From positions 302,040 through 366,039 of the forward strand of contig VXBM01000197.1 of the NCBI GenBank assembly GCA_013400155.1: DNA of 64,000 nt, in the 5' to 3' direction. The notes under the pieces are model-generated. The model searched no databases. It worked only from the letters and a program-made list of their open reading frames with translations, and had not been told where the DNA came from. Every line of letters starts with the position of its first letter. Within the stretch, counting starts at the first letter, position 1. Both the position numbers and the translations under genes were made by a program. The stretch comes from Helopsaltes ochotensis. Its lineage: Eukaryota; Chordata; Aves; Passeriformes; Locustellidae. Below, piece by piece: positions 1 to 13,600 of this stretch.

Positions 1-1489
1 GCTGAAGGAAAACAAAGAAGCAGCAGAATATCCATACTACTGGTTTTAGGTCACGTTAACTAATTATTAGGAAACATGTTTGTACAGCTCAAGTACAAGC
101 ATGCCTCCCTTTCTTCTGGAAAGATTTATCCTGGGACTAACACCTCAGAAGGTAAATCCTGTAGAACACTTCTGAGAAGCATCCAGACGACTTCTGGAGA
201 TTCTAGTTCAAAAAATTCTAACGTCCACAGTGGCAGAGAGTTACCTGATAATCAGGATGAGCTTAAGGTAACACCTATGGCTGACATCCATAGAGAAGAC
301 TGGATGGAAATATGAAATCTGGGAGTCAGCAACTCACAGAAGTCAGTAAAGTGCCACAATCTGGTGGAGCTGCTCTTGGACGGGACATGAAACAAAAGTC
401 ATTACAGTCAAAATAATGAAATCTTTGGGGAATTCTGGCTACATTCTAACAAAAATATTCAGAAAAACCACAAGAAACTGGCTGTACTAACATCTTCAAA
501 GTATCCCTCTAACAAATATAAATTTTAAAGTCTTCAAAAGAGAAAAAACCCCTCATTGAAAGGAAATGTGTAATTAGAAACAACACAAGGGATGATAAGC
601 AGATGCTAAACATCCTAAAGAATCATTCCCCTACAGAATAAGAGTACCTCTGTATTAAGGAAATAGTAACTGTGCCTCCTTATTGTTGGATGCCCAGCCC
701 TACCAAATAGGCTATTTCCATCTCAGCTTTCATCACAGAAGTCAACATTTGCCCCCATCTCAAGATATTCTTTTGCTCAGAAACTTAAGTACAAAACTAG
801 CTTATATTGAAGCAAAAGAGGAAAAAGAAGAAAATGGATCTTTCAGTATTCCACCGGTGTATTATTCCATCCACTACAATACATTCAATTCAGTTGCATA
901 TGAAAAGTAGGCGAGAAAAAAGAAGTGACATATCAGAAGTTATCTAACAAGACATCCTGTCTTTCCTTCATCTCTCCAGATGGCCAAACCACCTGACTAC
1001 ATTTAAAAGCCACACACCAGATAAAAGTTTTAGACTGCACTTTCTGCTGCTCTTTCTACGTCTCTGAAGTTTACTCCCTGTGAAGGTCAAACACAATGAT
1101 GACCTGACCAGCAAGGATTTCTACAAGTCTGAAGCCTGAATGAAGGATTTGCCTCTGCAGGGTCTCAGGCCAGCAGCCTCCCATGTTAGTTCAACAACAG
1201 CATATATTTGGCCCATGAGAAGCTTAATTTTGACAGGGTTTATTAAAGGTTGTTTCCCCTTTTCTTCAGTGGGAAAGTCTGCAGACAAGAGTCTCTCCCC
1301 ACAGGATGGAAGTGGGGCACATCCAGCCACTACTGCTCAATGAAGCAGATCTCTATCAAGTATAGTCATCTGTCCCTAAGATAAGCAAAGAGCTACCCTT
1401 TCCATTGCCATTAACATTCTCCCCATTTCAGAAAGACGAAACTCCTACAGCACCATCCACCTAGGCAGGCTGTGTTCTAGCCAACTTAC
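1..1489 (-). other. SMYD2 intron 5 (3' part outside window)
   Basis: AT-rich intronic sequence downstream of exon 5. I searched the minus strand for the expected next SMYD2 exon (VNCNGFTIEDEE and the NHSC motif) and did not see it. No other recognisable gene or repeat. Confidence 0.85.
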
Positions 1490-1614
1490 TTGTGCAAAGA
1501 GAACTACAAGGGCAGCATTGTCAGGGTAGTCCAAGTGCTTTGAGTAAAAGTGATGAAGAGCAGCAATGTCGTTCTGAATCAGCTCTCTCTTTTCATTGTC
1601 TAGTTTGTCAAGGT
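1490..1614 (-). CDS. SMYD2: SMYD2 exon 5 (SET-I region)
   Basis: A 125-base exon on the minus strand: acceptor TTGTCCACAG, donor CAA|GTAAGT (donor G at 1489). After AC, which completes the His codon from exon 4, it reads 41 codons from LDKLDNEKRELIQNDIAALH to VVLFAQ, matching human SMYD2 residues 138-178. The differences (KRELIQND for KKDLIQSD, LDYPDNAA for LGFPDNDG) are conservative. It ends in phase 0, so the next exon should begin with VNCNG; that exon is not found in bases 1-1489. Confidence 0.97.
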
Positions 1615-4600
1615 CTGTGGACAAAAAATACATTCCATTTCAGTAACAGGAAAACCCCTCCAGGTAGACTTAGGTTAGAAGAGGCCCAGACTTCAACAGA
1701 AACCCCTGAGGGACAAGCTACTTGGAAGTACTGCAAGAAGTGCCCGCTCTTCCACAAACATAATGTTGCCTCTGCTAAAGCCACACGTGCACTACAAGAA
1801 CACAGAATCACAAGGTTGGAAGAGACCTTCAAGATCACCGAGTCCAGCCCATGCCCAACACAAACGATTAAAAAGCATTTTCTGACATCTTTAGGTTAGC
1901 AGATAATTGGACACAGAGTTTACTTTCTTGGGAGAAGGGTTGTAGCCTTTAAAGTGCATTTGTTAACTCCAGCCAGCAGCCCAGCCAGCCCTGGCCCTCT
2001 GGAAGCCTATCAGCTGGGGACAGCTGTCCTCAGCTGTCTGACACCACCTTACCAGCTACATGGTCCCACCTAGTGCGGCACAAACTCACACTACACGTGG
2101 CTCACCTGAAAGCACGCTTTATAGAATGAAACGTTCTCATACAGACCTATTCCTTATCAGCACAGTCCAGCCCAAACTGCTGCTAAGGCTGCTTATCCCT
2201 GCTGCTTTTAAAAGTCATGGTCTTCCCTAGCACAGAAGCCCTAACTATTTGTGGCCACACGTGATAGGGATCTAGCAACAACTCTGGGGCTGGTTACAGG
2301 GGTTCTCTTTGCAGCAAGAGGAGGATAACATGAGGGTGCCCAGGAATGCAATCCACCTGACCTATTGCAGGTATCTGCTTCAGAAGGTAGCAAACAGTGC
2401 CTGAAAGTGCCCATCTCCATGGGCTAGAGGGTGACCACCAACAGAGATGTGTTTAGACTACAGACATCTCCTAATAGGGGACAGCAGAAACATCAGTGGA
2501 AATGTCCTGGCACACGTGCCAACTGTATTCCATTATGGGTTTCTTCAGAGATTTACTCTCAGGCCCACGTCTAGTTCTAGCCAAAGCCATGGCCACTGAA
2601 CCTTTCCCTACCTGGGTAATGCAGAGTAAGCTAGATGATCAACCATATACTTCTGGTCCCCTCTCTCTCCCCTCAAGAGCAGAGAGAAAGTTTTTTCCTA
2701 ATCCACTCTCTCACAGTGGCAGTGTTACTAGTTCTCTCCTGCTCTCTCCAACTCAGAAGAATAACGGAGAGAAAAGGCTGCCCAACACTGGAAGAAGGAG
2801 GAAATTATTTGTAAGAGCAGATGTGAATGATGGGGGAGTCACAAAAAACACTGAGGAAAATTAAATGGGACCATCTGATGAGATTTAAGACAAATCAGAA
2901 ATAAGAAATTCTGAGCTTCCAACTGAGAGCCAGGTGCTTTTTCCTGTCTTGCATACGGTGTTGCAAAGCATAAGACAACTGATAAAGGTGTGCTAAGCAG
3001 TGAGGTCAGTCAAAGAGGCAGCAGGAACAGGGGTGCCTGCTAACAAAACAAAGGCTTCTAGAGGACAAGTGGGACACTGCAACAGAAAAAAAAACATTTC
3101 AGCCTTTTATCTCCCAAATTAATAAATTACTGAAGACAAGCTGCAATGCAGAAGAATACACAGAAATTACTTCAGCACTTACCCATTCTCCTCAACGTCA
3201 ACCCTCCCAACTTACTTGTAGAACTATCCTTGCCCTAGGCAAAGTTAAATTTTGGCATTTTCCCCCCTCGTTTCCCCAGCTGTCCCAAAAGCAGTGACAG
3301 GAGCTTTTGTTCAGGAAGCAAGTAAGTCTACTGTGCTTGATTAGTCTGCTACCTCAAGTCCTAGCAATGAGTACATTTATTCAGCATTTTGTAAAAGGTT
3401 TTGGAAGCCATCAGAGTGAGCAATGTACATATACAGCCCATTGCCTCTGTGTATGTTATGCTCAGCACCAAGAAAGAGAACAACAGACTGGTGAAAACTG
3501 TGCCAGGATGGTTACTAATGGTCAGTTTCTAACTTGGCCTTACTGGATGTAAACAGCAGCTTTCCAGTTAAAAGCAAGCCATTGCCTTATCTCCTTCTTC
3601 GGATTATATTAGAGCATTTAGGACATGGAATCATATATAACATGTCAGATTTGACTGGCACTGACAGATACTGAAGCACAGTCCAGAGGGTTCTGCAATT
3701 AGCCCCTTAGTCACTGTCACCATCAAGCAACTGCGCTGTCTCTGATTTTATGCCTCCTGGTAACAAATACCAGCTATTTTAATTTTACAACATTACAATT
3801 CTCAAAAGACACTAGAATACCAGAGAAGGAAGAGATGGACATATAATTAACTCTGTCTAGGTTTTCATCTTTTTTTCACAGTTCCCACAAACAGCCAAGA
3901 AAAAGAAAATAGAAAGTAGCACAGCATTTTCAAAAAAATGAAGAACCACAATTCTCTTTGTTTACTCCTTTCCTCCAGCAGGAGTGGGATGTTCTGAAAG
4001 GAGTTGATGGAAGGGAGCCATAGGGAAAAAAATCATTAACATAGTTAAGTCAAAACCTCTGTTTACCTGCAAGCCTTTTTTTACTTACGTGATTCAAACT
4101 CTTTTACAGCAAGCAGCTTCTCTGACTGTGTTCTTTCAGGGTGAGTTTTCTAACAACAAGAGGAAAAAAAAAAAGAAAATATTTAATGTTTCACTTCAGC
4201 AGTTTTGTGTACTCATTCAGAATTTGGGAACTCCTACCTGTAAGAAAAACCCAAGTCCACAGTTGACGGAATTTATAAGAGTTGATGAACAGCAATGAGT
4301 TAAATTGACTGCCCTAAATAAAGGCATAGAAATATTCTCTCCACACCAAATTAGGCAGCCAAAGATGAACTCCTATCAAATTTATATACAAAAACTGAAC
4401 AGTATTTTAAATATGTCATTTGCTTTGTTCTAGACACCCAGAAAGCTGCTAACAATAGCAAGCAGGCAGAAGACAGGCTTTGCTTTGAGGAAAGTGAATA
4501 AACTGACTGTTGACAGAGTTCAAAAGCAATGCTCCACTGTTGGCCTAAGGCCACTTCTTTGTAATCTTGGCCATTAAATATGGCTTTGCAGGTGGCCCAG

Positions 4601-7600
4601 CAGCTGAGGTTCAGGGACTATGGTTTGCATATTTAGCTTTTATATGACATGTAGGGCTCTCCCCCCTCCCTGTAAGCGATAAAAGCAGAAATTTACTCCA
4701 ATGACTTTTTGTCATTAAACATTCGATTTTATTTGTGGATCACCACCAAACCGCGCTTTAATGAAGTCACACACACGCACATTCACGCACACACATCTAC
4801 ACACACAGCAAGGATGTTGCTACCTTCCCAGCAGGCCACCAGAATCCTCCCTACATACAGCATCCAGGTTGCCCTTGTCACATAAGCGGACCTCAATCAC
4901 GAAAATATGCTTCAAAGAGGATTTGTTTTTGCAGAGAGAGTTTAGAGCTCTACAAAGACACACAGCACAATAACCTTGAAACTCGTGAATCCCATCCCCT
5001 CTCTGTAAGCACTTGTGCTATTCTCAGTATCCACATAGTTAAGGAACACTGAAATGGAGCCTGACATTGCAATCTTCTTTCCTTACTCACAACATTCTAT
5101 TTCTCCAAAGACCAAGGGTCTGAGATTTCTCTCCCAAACTCTGGTTTTCGCCAGCTAACTCATAATCATAAATGTTTATACCTGAATACCTCAGAGGTGT
5201 TTTTGACTCACAAATGTACTGGGAGTTATATGCTACACAATGCTATGCAACTGTAGCTGAAAAACACAACAGGCAACTGCTTCATAAAGGTACCAGTGCC
5301 TGCAGCCAGACAACTCGAGAAGCATTCCTTGGAATTTAAGCCCGAATACCAAATTTTATTCTTCTTTCTCTCCATCAGTGTGGCCTTGGCGCTTGCCCAC
5401 ACATGTAACCAAGACCTCAAATCAACTAGAAAAGAGGCTAAAACACCAAGGTGAAACTATCAGTAAACATTTCCAGGCTCTGTCCAGAAGTACCTTGGCC
5501 ATAGGTTACAGCTGAAGACCTCACTTTGCTAGCTTCCCACAAAAGTCTCCAACTAGACTATGCTGGCCCTGACCCTGCTGCAGTGGTCTGATGGTCAGTT
5601 CACTCAGCTGCTGAAGCTCTGTGTTACACCTGTCTGTACACAGGAAACTTATGTGTGTGTGTGCGCTTTGCAGGGACAGTTACTGTCGGTCAATTTTCAT
5701 TTTCCTGCCTTCCCTGGCAGCCGGAGCAGGAGCAAACCTCCCAAGCCTCGCCTTCTGCTCACCTGTTTGGCAAGGATCCTTGCTGTTAACCTCACAGTCT
5801 CTGAGGGTTGCCAGTTCTGCCCAAAAGTGCACATGGAGGCACATTCCAGCTTGTGCATTGGCCAGTCTTCCTTCTGAAAACATAGAAAAAAATAACTTAA
5901 AAAAAAAAGTGCCACGGAGATAAACTTATGGAAAAGGGGATGAAGCAAGTCCTGCTAGCTCTCAGAGGTCAAGTGAAATGTGTTTCCTTTAAAAAATAAG
6001 GTGGTGCCCAATAAATCTGAACAAAAGCTTGAGTCACATTTAAGGGGTACAGTTATCCTGCTTTTTTCAAACAAATTCACAAGGGATGAGCTGAGGTCAG
6101 AACATCTTCATTTACTCAATGGAAAAAAAGCATTAAATGACGAAGAAGCAAACAGACAACATGATTTAGAAATCATCAGTTCTTATTGTTCAAGTCAAGC
6201 ATGTGAGGAGGCAGTAGGTCTGACCTTGATGATTTTACTGGGTTCATTTCCATTTAATACCTTGGCCCCTCATTATGAGGTGACCCTGGTGTAATCAGGA
6301 GTAATGTGTCCGAAGTCAATGGATTCACAATCACTAAGATTCATTTGACTGTAAGGTCAAACCCAAACATTCAGATGGAATTATCAGATTTTTTCCTTAA
6401 ATGTTAAAGAATAAAAGTACAGCTAGACAATGAAAACACACTAATACAGACAAACATTTTATTTAATGGTATGGACTATAGTTTAGGTAATGTATAGCAT
6501 ATTTCTAGCTCAACAAACAGTCACAACATATAGGAGTGATAGCACAAGGCACTCACTGGCTTTTGTCAGGCTACAAAGGGTACCAAAGCCACGGAATCTC
6601 CAAAGAATAGCACAGAATCACATATTAACAATCTGCACTAGCACAGGCTGTCCTCAGACTGCATCAAATTTCATTTTATTAATTCATTTAAGGATGGAAA
6701 TATTCAGTTATTTAATGCTATATCTCATCCCAAACACACATTTATAGCATTATGTAAGAACAGACCCATAGCGTTCTGTCTACATGGGGAGCATCAAATG
6801 TTGTTTTCATACCAGATACAAAGTGGTGGAAAGCAGTAGCAGAGAAAAAAACTCACAACAAATCCCACAACTCTGTAAGTGAAAACTTGAAAACCTTTTA
6901 GCACCTTCCAGAATGTTCTTAAATCCCATTAACTGTGATTCACTCAGTATGGCAGACCCTGTGCTGGCCCACTCACCCCCAATTTTTAAAAATAATTTAA
7001 AAAACCCATCAGTATGGCCCATCACAGTGACTGAGTGGCAAAAAAGGAACAATTTCCCTCAGCTGCCTATCCACTAAAGGCCAAGAGCTGTTTGAAACAC
7101 TAGGGAGACACACATGAGGCTGTCTGAAGCATCGGCACAGGACTGGTAGATATGCTACAGGAGTACTGGGAGATGGATTCCTTGTGGGAACTACAGCTGT
7201 AGGCTACCTACAACAACCCAAAGCACTAAACAGTCAGGGGAATCAGGACCCTCAGGGCCTCCTGCCTCGGCTGGTCAGCTTATTTACAGGTTTTGCAGAC
7301 CAAAACAAAAACTGAGATAACTGATTTCAGAGCTGCACCAAAAATTCTTCCATTGAAAACAGTTATTTCAACTGTCCTGGGCACGGGCAGCTTTAGGATG
7401 TTATTTTATTAGGAAAAGAAAGGTTAACACCTGCCTCAGCCTTGGGTAGGATTTGAAGCAGTGCCACACTGCAAGGATATTCAACCCCTCACAATGTCAA
7501 CTTTGCTGTCCTTGATATCTCGGTACGGTACTTCCAAAAAAACCTCCATACAGGCTGCTTGAAATAAGCTCCAGTGTAAATATTCTAAGAGGATGTGGCA

Positions 7601-10600
7601 ATACAGACCAGAACCAAAATAGTGTATTACACTGTAATCATGTCATGTGAAATTACACTCTCGACACTGCTACAGCTGTCACACTACAAAATGCATTCCC
7701 AGAGAGACCTGTTTCCTACGTATGCCCCAAAACCTTTTCTGGAAAATTCCTGACAACCTTTGCTTAGGAATCTACAGGCTAAAGGCGAAAAAGAGACAGA
7801 GGGAAATCTTGTCTCTCACCTCTTCTTGCTTACCCAGGACACCCACTAATGTTAGCATGATTGTTCAAAAAGTGAAGGCACTGAACCTCAAGCTTTGCAG
7901 AACTCTCACCCATACATATCCATTAAATAAACAGGAGAAATTACCTAATAAAACAAAAAATCAAAATGCAAAATCACGTGCCTGTCTCAGAGCGATGTTT
8001 TTAAAAAAAAAATCCATTTGTCCCTTTATTCTTTACACATCGTTAATTAAAATCTTTCCCCAGGCAGAATCACACTGAGTTATATGAACTGGTAGGGAGG
8101 TTAAAGGGACAAGATACGGCTGAATTGTGCAAAGTGAGATAAAAGCCTGAAACACCAGAAAAAAAAGAGAGTTCTGACGACTGAGTAATACCTGGGATAG
8201 AAACACCATGACAGCAGCTTTCCCTGCAATCACAGCAGGACTGTATTTTGCATTCTTTTCCACATCTTCCTCCAAGTAATTTGAATTATAACAAGTAGCA
8301 TTGTTCTAGCTAAATCCCTAATGCTACATTAATGATATTTTCTTCCTATTTGCCACAATATTTTTCCCTTCATTTAGGAGTGACAACATTTTTGGAAGGG
8401 AAGTTCTTTAAAGCTTACGCCTTTTACATCAAAGCATGGGAACACTCCTCTTTACCAAGTTCTTCAAAAAGATTCTGCCATCCAGGACTACTGGATTGAT
8501 TCCCAGAACACAGTCTTATACCTCACCGCAGGAGAAAAACAACAAGTAACAAAATATAATATTAAAAAAAATACGACTCAAGTCCAAACAAATGTCCCAT
8601 ACCTCCTTTTTCACATGGACTTTTTCAATAGTAAATAAAAACTCTGTTTTATTTCACTCAATTAAAAAGAAACTCACAAAAATACCAGAGAGAAATGATG
8701 GGCAAGCCAGTGCAGGGGTTGAGCTCACTTCTTCAAAATCTTAAGGCCCAATTGTGATCAAATGCAATCCAACTCTTTAACTGAATTTCACTGAGGCAAC
8801 TTCTGATGTCTGATATTAATTGGTAAAGTTCTCTGATACAGCCTTTCAACAGGCAGTGAAGGTAGCCACAGCCATCCTTCCCCATCATCATGTACCAAAT
8901 GCTGGGCTACAGAGGGTATTTGACTTCCATGGGTTAACATTTAGCATGTTCACAGGAGACATTTACCAAAGAAAAATACATTGGGAAAGTTTTTGTATAG
9001 GGGGACAGACACCCAACGCAATCTCGCAGTGTCAAAATCCTTTTGTGCAGAATCATTACAGCAAAAAAAATTGTATTTTTTTCTACAGCTCAGCAAAGAG
9101 TGGCAGGCAATTTCTACAAGGTCCCACTTAAAACACACCTGCTTAATGCTAATTACAGGTGTGCAACTACATTTTGAGGCTATCTGGTTAAAAGTACCTG
9201 TTTCACTTACTCCAGCAACACCAACTACTGCAGCCTTTAACATGACATGTTAAGAAAAACGCATAAATGGTTTGTTCAAAACATATTTCAAATGCTGAAA
9301 ATCACCACAGAAATATCTCCTTCTGCACGCTGGCCAGCTGATCTCCACTCTGTCTGGGATAAATGATAGCCATGATAACAGCAAGAGGAGTTCCAGTAGC
9401 TGGTTCATCAGTTCCAAAATTGCAACCACATAACCAACCCTCTTAAAAACATTTCTCTTCAGGGTGTTTCAGCAGCTAATTAATAAAGAGAAAAAATGAG
9501 CACAGGTCTCCTCCTGCTTGACTAAAATTATTACAGTTTAAGAAGTCAAGACCCGAACAGCTGCAGATGGGGGCTGAAAGCCACTCTTATAATAACAGGC
9601 CTGGGCTCCAAGGAGGTAAAACTGGAGAGTGGGATGGTGTGAATCTGCTGGAAATCACAATCCCTTTTAAAAGGGCACCTGGATTAGGGCTTGGGAAAAG
9701 AAAGACTCAGCAAACCCAGACTAGATCCAACCCACCAAACATTAAAAGTAGCAAGGACAGGCAGTGAAGGAAACTTCCACTCTCAAACATCCATCTTAAT
9801 ATAGGCTAAAGACGTGGTTATCTATCCTAAAAGCAAAACAAGAGATCAAAACATGAACATTAAGGAACTGTGCCAAAGCCTGTGTGTGTGTATGTGTGCG
9901 TACAGATCCACATCTCATAGATCCACCTCTCCCCCCAAGGAGCAAGTATTCCTATGAATTGTGGAATAGGACATCTTTAAGTAAGAAAAGAGCAAGCTCA
10001 AAAGCTTTGGGTTTTCATCCCAATATGCCTCATGTGGTAAACATTTGTCAAACTGAATTGTATTGACTAACAACATACTAACCAACATATGAAATCATAC
10101 CATGCCCTTGTTGGGTACATACAATTTTTAGCTAAACTGTGCAAAAAATTATGGATTTACAGGGAAAATTTAACTTATAAAATAAAAATGAAATTAACAA
10201 TACCATGACAGTTCTCAAGTTCAGCTCTGGCCTTTTATCACTGTCACATGACATCTCACAGCCATGGAGGCAAAAGAGACACATCTCCTGTACATTCCAG
10301 TGTTACAAGGCACAAGATATCCTTTTTGGTTTTGACAAACAATTGCTGAACTGCTGAAAAGTGCCTTTGAACAAGACAGGGATGAAGATGCAGCGCAAGC
10401 TGTCTGTGTAGCACGTACAGTCAGTGGAGACTGGTTTCTAGAGAATATTGTGCTTGAAGGTAATTTTGAAAGAACATTGAAGAATTCAATCTCAGCAACA
10501 TTCATAAATTTCATCAGAATGATTCAGAAGGGCCCAAAAGAGGGAAGACAGTGTTATATCAACTAGGAAATCAAAAGCCCTATGTATATCACCAGCAAGA

Positions 10601-13600
10601 GTGAGGTTCTAGTAGCTGTGCACATCATACTATAGTTTAGACATCAACAAAATCTAAAAAAGGCCTTTATATTTAGAGCATCATACCACATACCAACTGG
10701 TAGGAAAAATTCTAATTCACTAACTTATCAGACAGACAAGCTTTTGCTGAGCATCAGCTTTAGCAGACTTAAGGACACACAGTTTAAACAGTTCAGGTTT
10801 TCACTCTAGGAACATGTTCCCTTAGGGAGCAAGAATTCTGATCATAAAAAAAAAAATTTTAAAAAAAATCAATCTACAAAAGCAATACATGTACAAAACT
10901 TAACCGGGGGGGGGGCAAAATAAATCAATCCCTCCTTGTTTGTAAATATAAAAGTATAAACTTTGTCAAGGCTGGAAGTCAGGACACTGAGGGAGGGCCA
11001 CTTGGTGATGAAAGCAAAAGACAATGGATGAGAAGAAATACGTTCTTCAACTTCCAACGTGACATCTACTTGCTATTCTTCCCAGCATAAATTACTGAGC
11101 TCTCCTGCTTCAGAAAATCTTGCACAGCTGTTTCATAAACGATTGTACATTTTATATAGTAAGAGAAGAAACTCACAGTCTCAGATAAAAGCTGCTAAAC
11201 AGCTGCTTTGTTCAAGGATTTCCTTCCCTCATCTTGTAAGAAATAATGACATGAGGAAACATTTCCTAGAAACAAGCAGTTTTCCTGAATGAATCATAGG
11301 CTTTCTCTACATTGTCTTTAAAGCTCATCCAGATTCCTCTCAAAACCTTTAAGGATGCTCATACAGTAAGCTTTCACTTTGGAAATTCTATGAACTACTG
11401 CAAATTTTGTAAAAAACTTATTTCTGTTAAGCCTTTTGAGTTCTCCTGGTGCCTCAAAACCAAAAGGCTATTTGATTCACCCACAACTCACTAGGATTCT
11501 GTGGGAAAGCAGGAAGTTGGGGAGGTAATAGAAGGAAAACTGAGGGGAGGTCAGGCTTCTTTTGAAACTTGTGCAACAGCAAAATAAGATATATCCTCGA
11601 AATTAAAGCAACAGCCATGTCCAAAGTGCCTGGGAAGTGAATAGCAGAAACCACGACATTTCTCTCCAGGTAATGACAACAGAGACTGCTTGGCAAGTAC
11701 CCATGCACCCAACAGCACGTTAACATGTAGGAGAAGGTTTGGATTATTTATAACTAACCCAGTTGCATGCCAGACCTTGGGTGACTCAAATCCTTCATGA
11801 GCATTGTTCCACACTCTGTGCCCAGCACCACAGACCTTGCATAGCTCACGTCATTCAACTAGCAACCCAGCTGAGTCTTTCCACACAGAAACTGGGTAAT
11901 TCTTCCACATCAAGCCGAGAGCCCAAAAACACTAGATTTTCATTCTGTATTGTCTTTTTTTTTTTTTAAGGTGCTTATTCTAATTTGAATTAAAAACAGA
12001 GTTAAAACTGCATGCAAGTGTTTTGGGTGTCTTTGCATAGCTCTACTTTAGTATGCACTTATATTCTGCATCCTGGGGCCTTTAAAAAACAAAGTATACA
12101 AAAAGAATAAAAGTTGCCACAGTGAGCAAGTTAGGAAGAAAGCCTGGTATGTTTTAAACGGTTATGATTACCATCAGCTGTGGTAGTCTCAATACTCAAA
12201 ATATTGGCAAATATTCTTTAAAAAAAAAAATCCTCTCTCTCTCCCCTAAGTTGGCTATTTAGTGATTTGATTTTTTTCCATTAGACACAGGATCTCTTAT
12301 CAGTGTAGTGAGCTAATGCTAAATGATATGGTTTGTCCTTAAAGGAAGAAGTAATACAGACATAATTAGCGGGTTGACAGGCAGCTCTAATCAAAGTCTC
12401 AGTGGTACCAAGCCCTGAAGCTACTGATCTTGAAAGACTCATGCAGACCATGTCGAAATCTTGTAATTGTCCAATGCACAACTCCATGGTCAGCATCTGT
12501 GGGATGCTGGAACTGACTGGACTGCTATTAGCCATAGCTACAATTAGAGCATATCAATGCCACACAAACAAAAATTGGAGCTCTACAACCCCCACCCTCC
12601 TTCCTCCCCAGCCTCACAAATTGCATGACCATACCTGACATTCCACATTGCAGTAAAAGGCCTGTTTGCATCTTCCGCACTTCGACAATCCTTCTTTCCT
12701 TAAAAAGAAAACAGAAGCTATTTTGTTATAGAAACCTGAATGAAGTAAAACTGTATGCTGGATCACTCTTTGCACAGCATTTTGCATTTCATAATGAAAA
12801 CTGTATTAGACTTTCAAAAGCATGTTTTTCCAAGCAACTCTTATTATGCAAAAGCACTCTGCTTTCTTGATAAATTGCTGGCTTTGGAAACATGTTATTT
12901 GACAGACAGCATCATTTTTTGCCACTACACGACGCATAATGAGCTAAGCTTATTGTGTTTTGCAAACTTTAAAACTGCTCTGTGTGCTTGTTCACAATAC
13001 TAACCCTTTGGTTCGGCTATGACCATTCTACTGCTTCTTTGGTTATAGAATGCATGACCTTTGTTGAGTAAGTGACTCCAAAAGCCAAGAAAAAATACTG
13101 TGTTATTAAATATACTGTTAATCTCCTGTCACCTGAGAGCCCCTTACTGTCCCATCCTGTCTGCTCTGATATCTGTGTATTCTGAGCAGACCTAAGGCTT
13201 ACACTCTCCTTTTTTATATTTGTATATACCCCAACAGAGGGAACTGCCACGAGGAAGGTCCTTTTCTGCTTTAAAGTGCATGTGTTGCAACAGATCCCAC
13301 CAAAAATAGAACATGTGTTACCCAACAAGTGACATTTTGGTATGACAGCAGAGTAGGGATCTCTCAGCAGTAGTGAATGCTTTTAAAATGTCTGCACACT
13401 CTCCCTGGTGTAAGTAGCAAAAAAAAAAAAAAAATTGTCTTAAACTGATGTAAGCTCACTGGAGTAAACCAAGGGTGAGGGTCCTCATATGATGTGATGG
13501 TGTACAACATTTTGGTGGTCACTGGTGGCATTCGGAGCCCGTAAAACCCAGCAAGTCTGGCATCCTCTGACTATCTGCAAAGCACACAAGGTGCAACATG

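Larger units (their letters stand above)
1615..4088 (-). other. SMYD2 intron 4
   Basis: A 2474 bp intron containing a short CR1 3' fragment (1801-1864) and a phased E-box triplet (2011-2036). Open frames on either strand here, up to 135 codons, have no recognisable similarity and are judged chance. Confidence 0.9.
5874..12634 (-). other. SMYD2 intron 2
   Basis: The largest visible intron, 6761 bp. It is AT-rich with A/T homopolymers (for example 10850-10868) and a G10 run near 10906. It holds one palindromic-repeat fragment (6283-6332) and a degenerate protein-like frame on the plus strand (10264-10635). Other open frames, such as a 143-codon one at 7647-8078, show no recognisable domain. 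Confidence 0.88.

Noticed and set aside
7647..8078. 143-codon plus-strand frame in SMYD2 intron 2
   Set aside because: No domain, no conserved motif, antisense intronic; chance.
10900..10920. G10 run as a G-quadruplex
   Set aside because: A single G run without three partners nearby; just a homopolymer.
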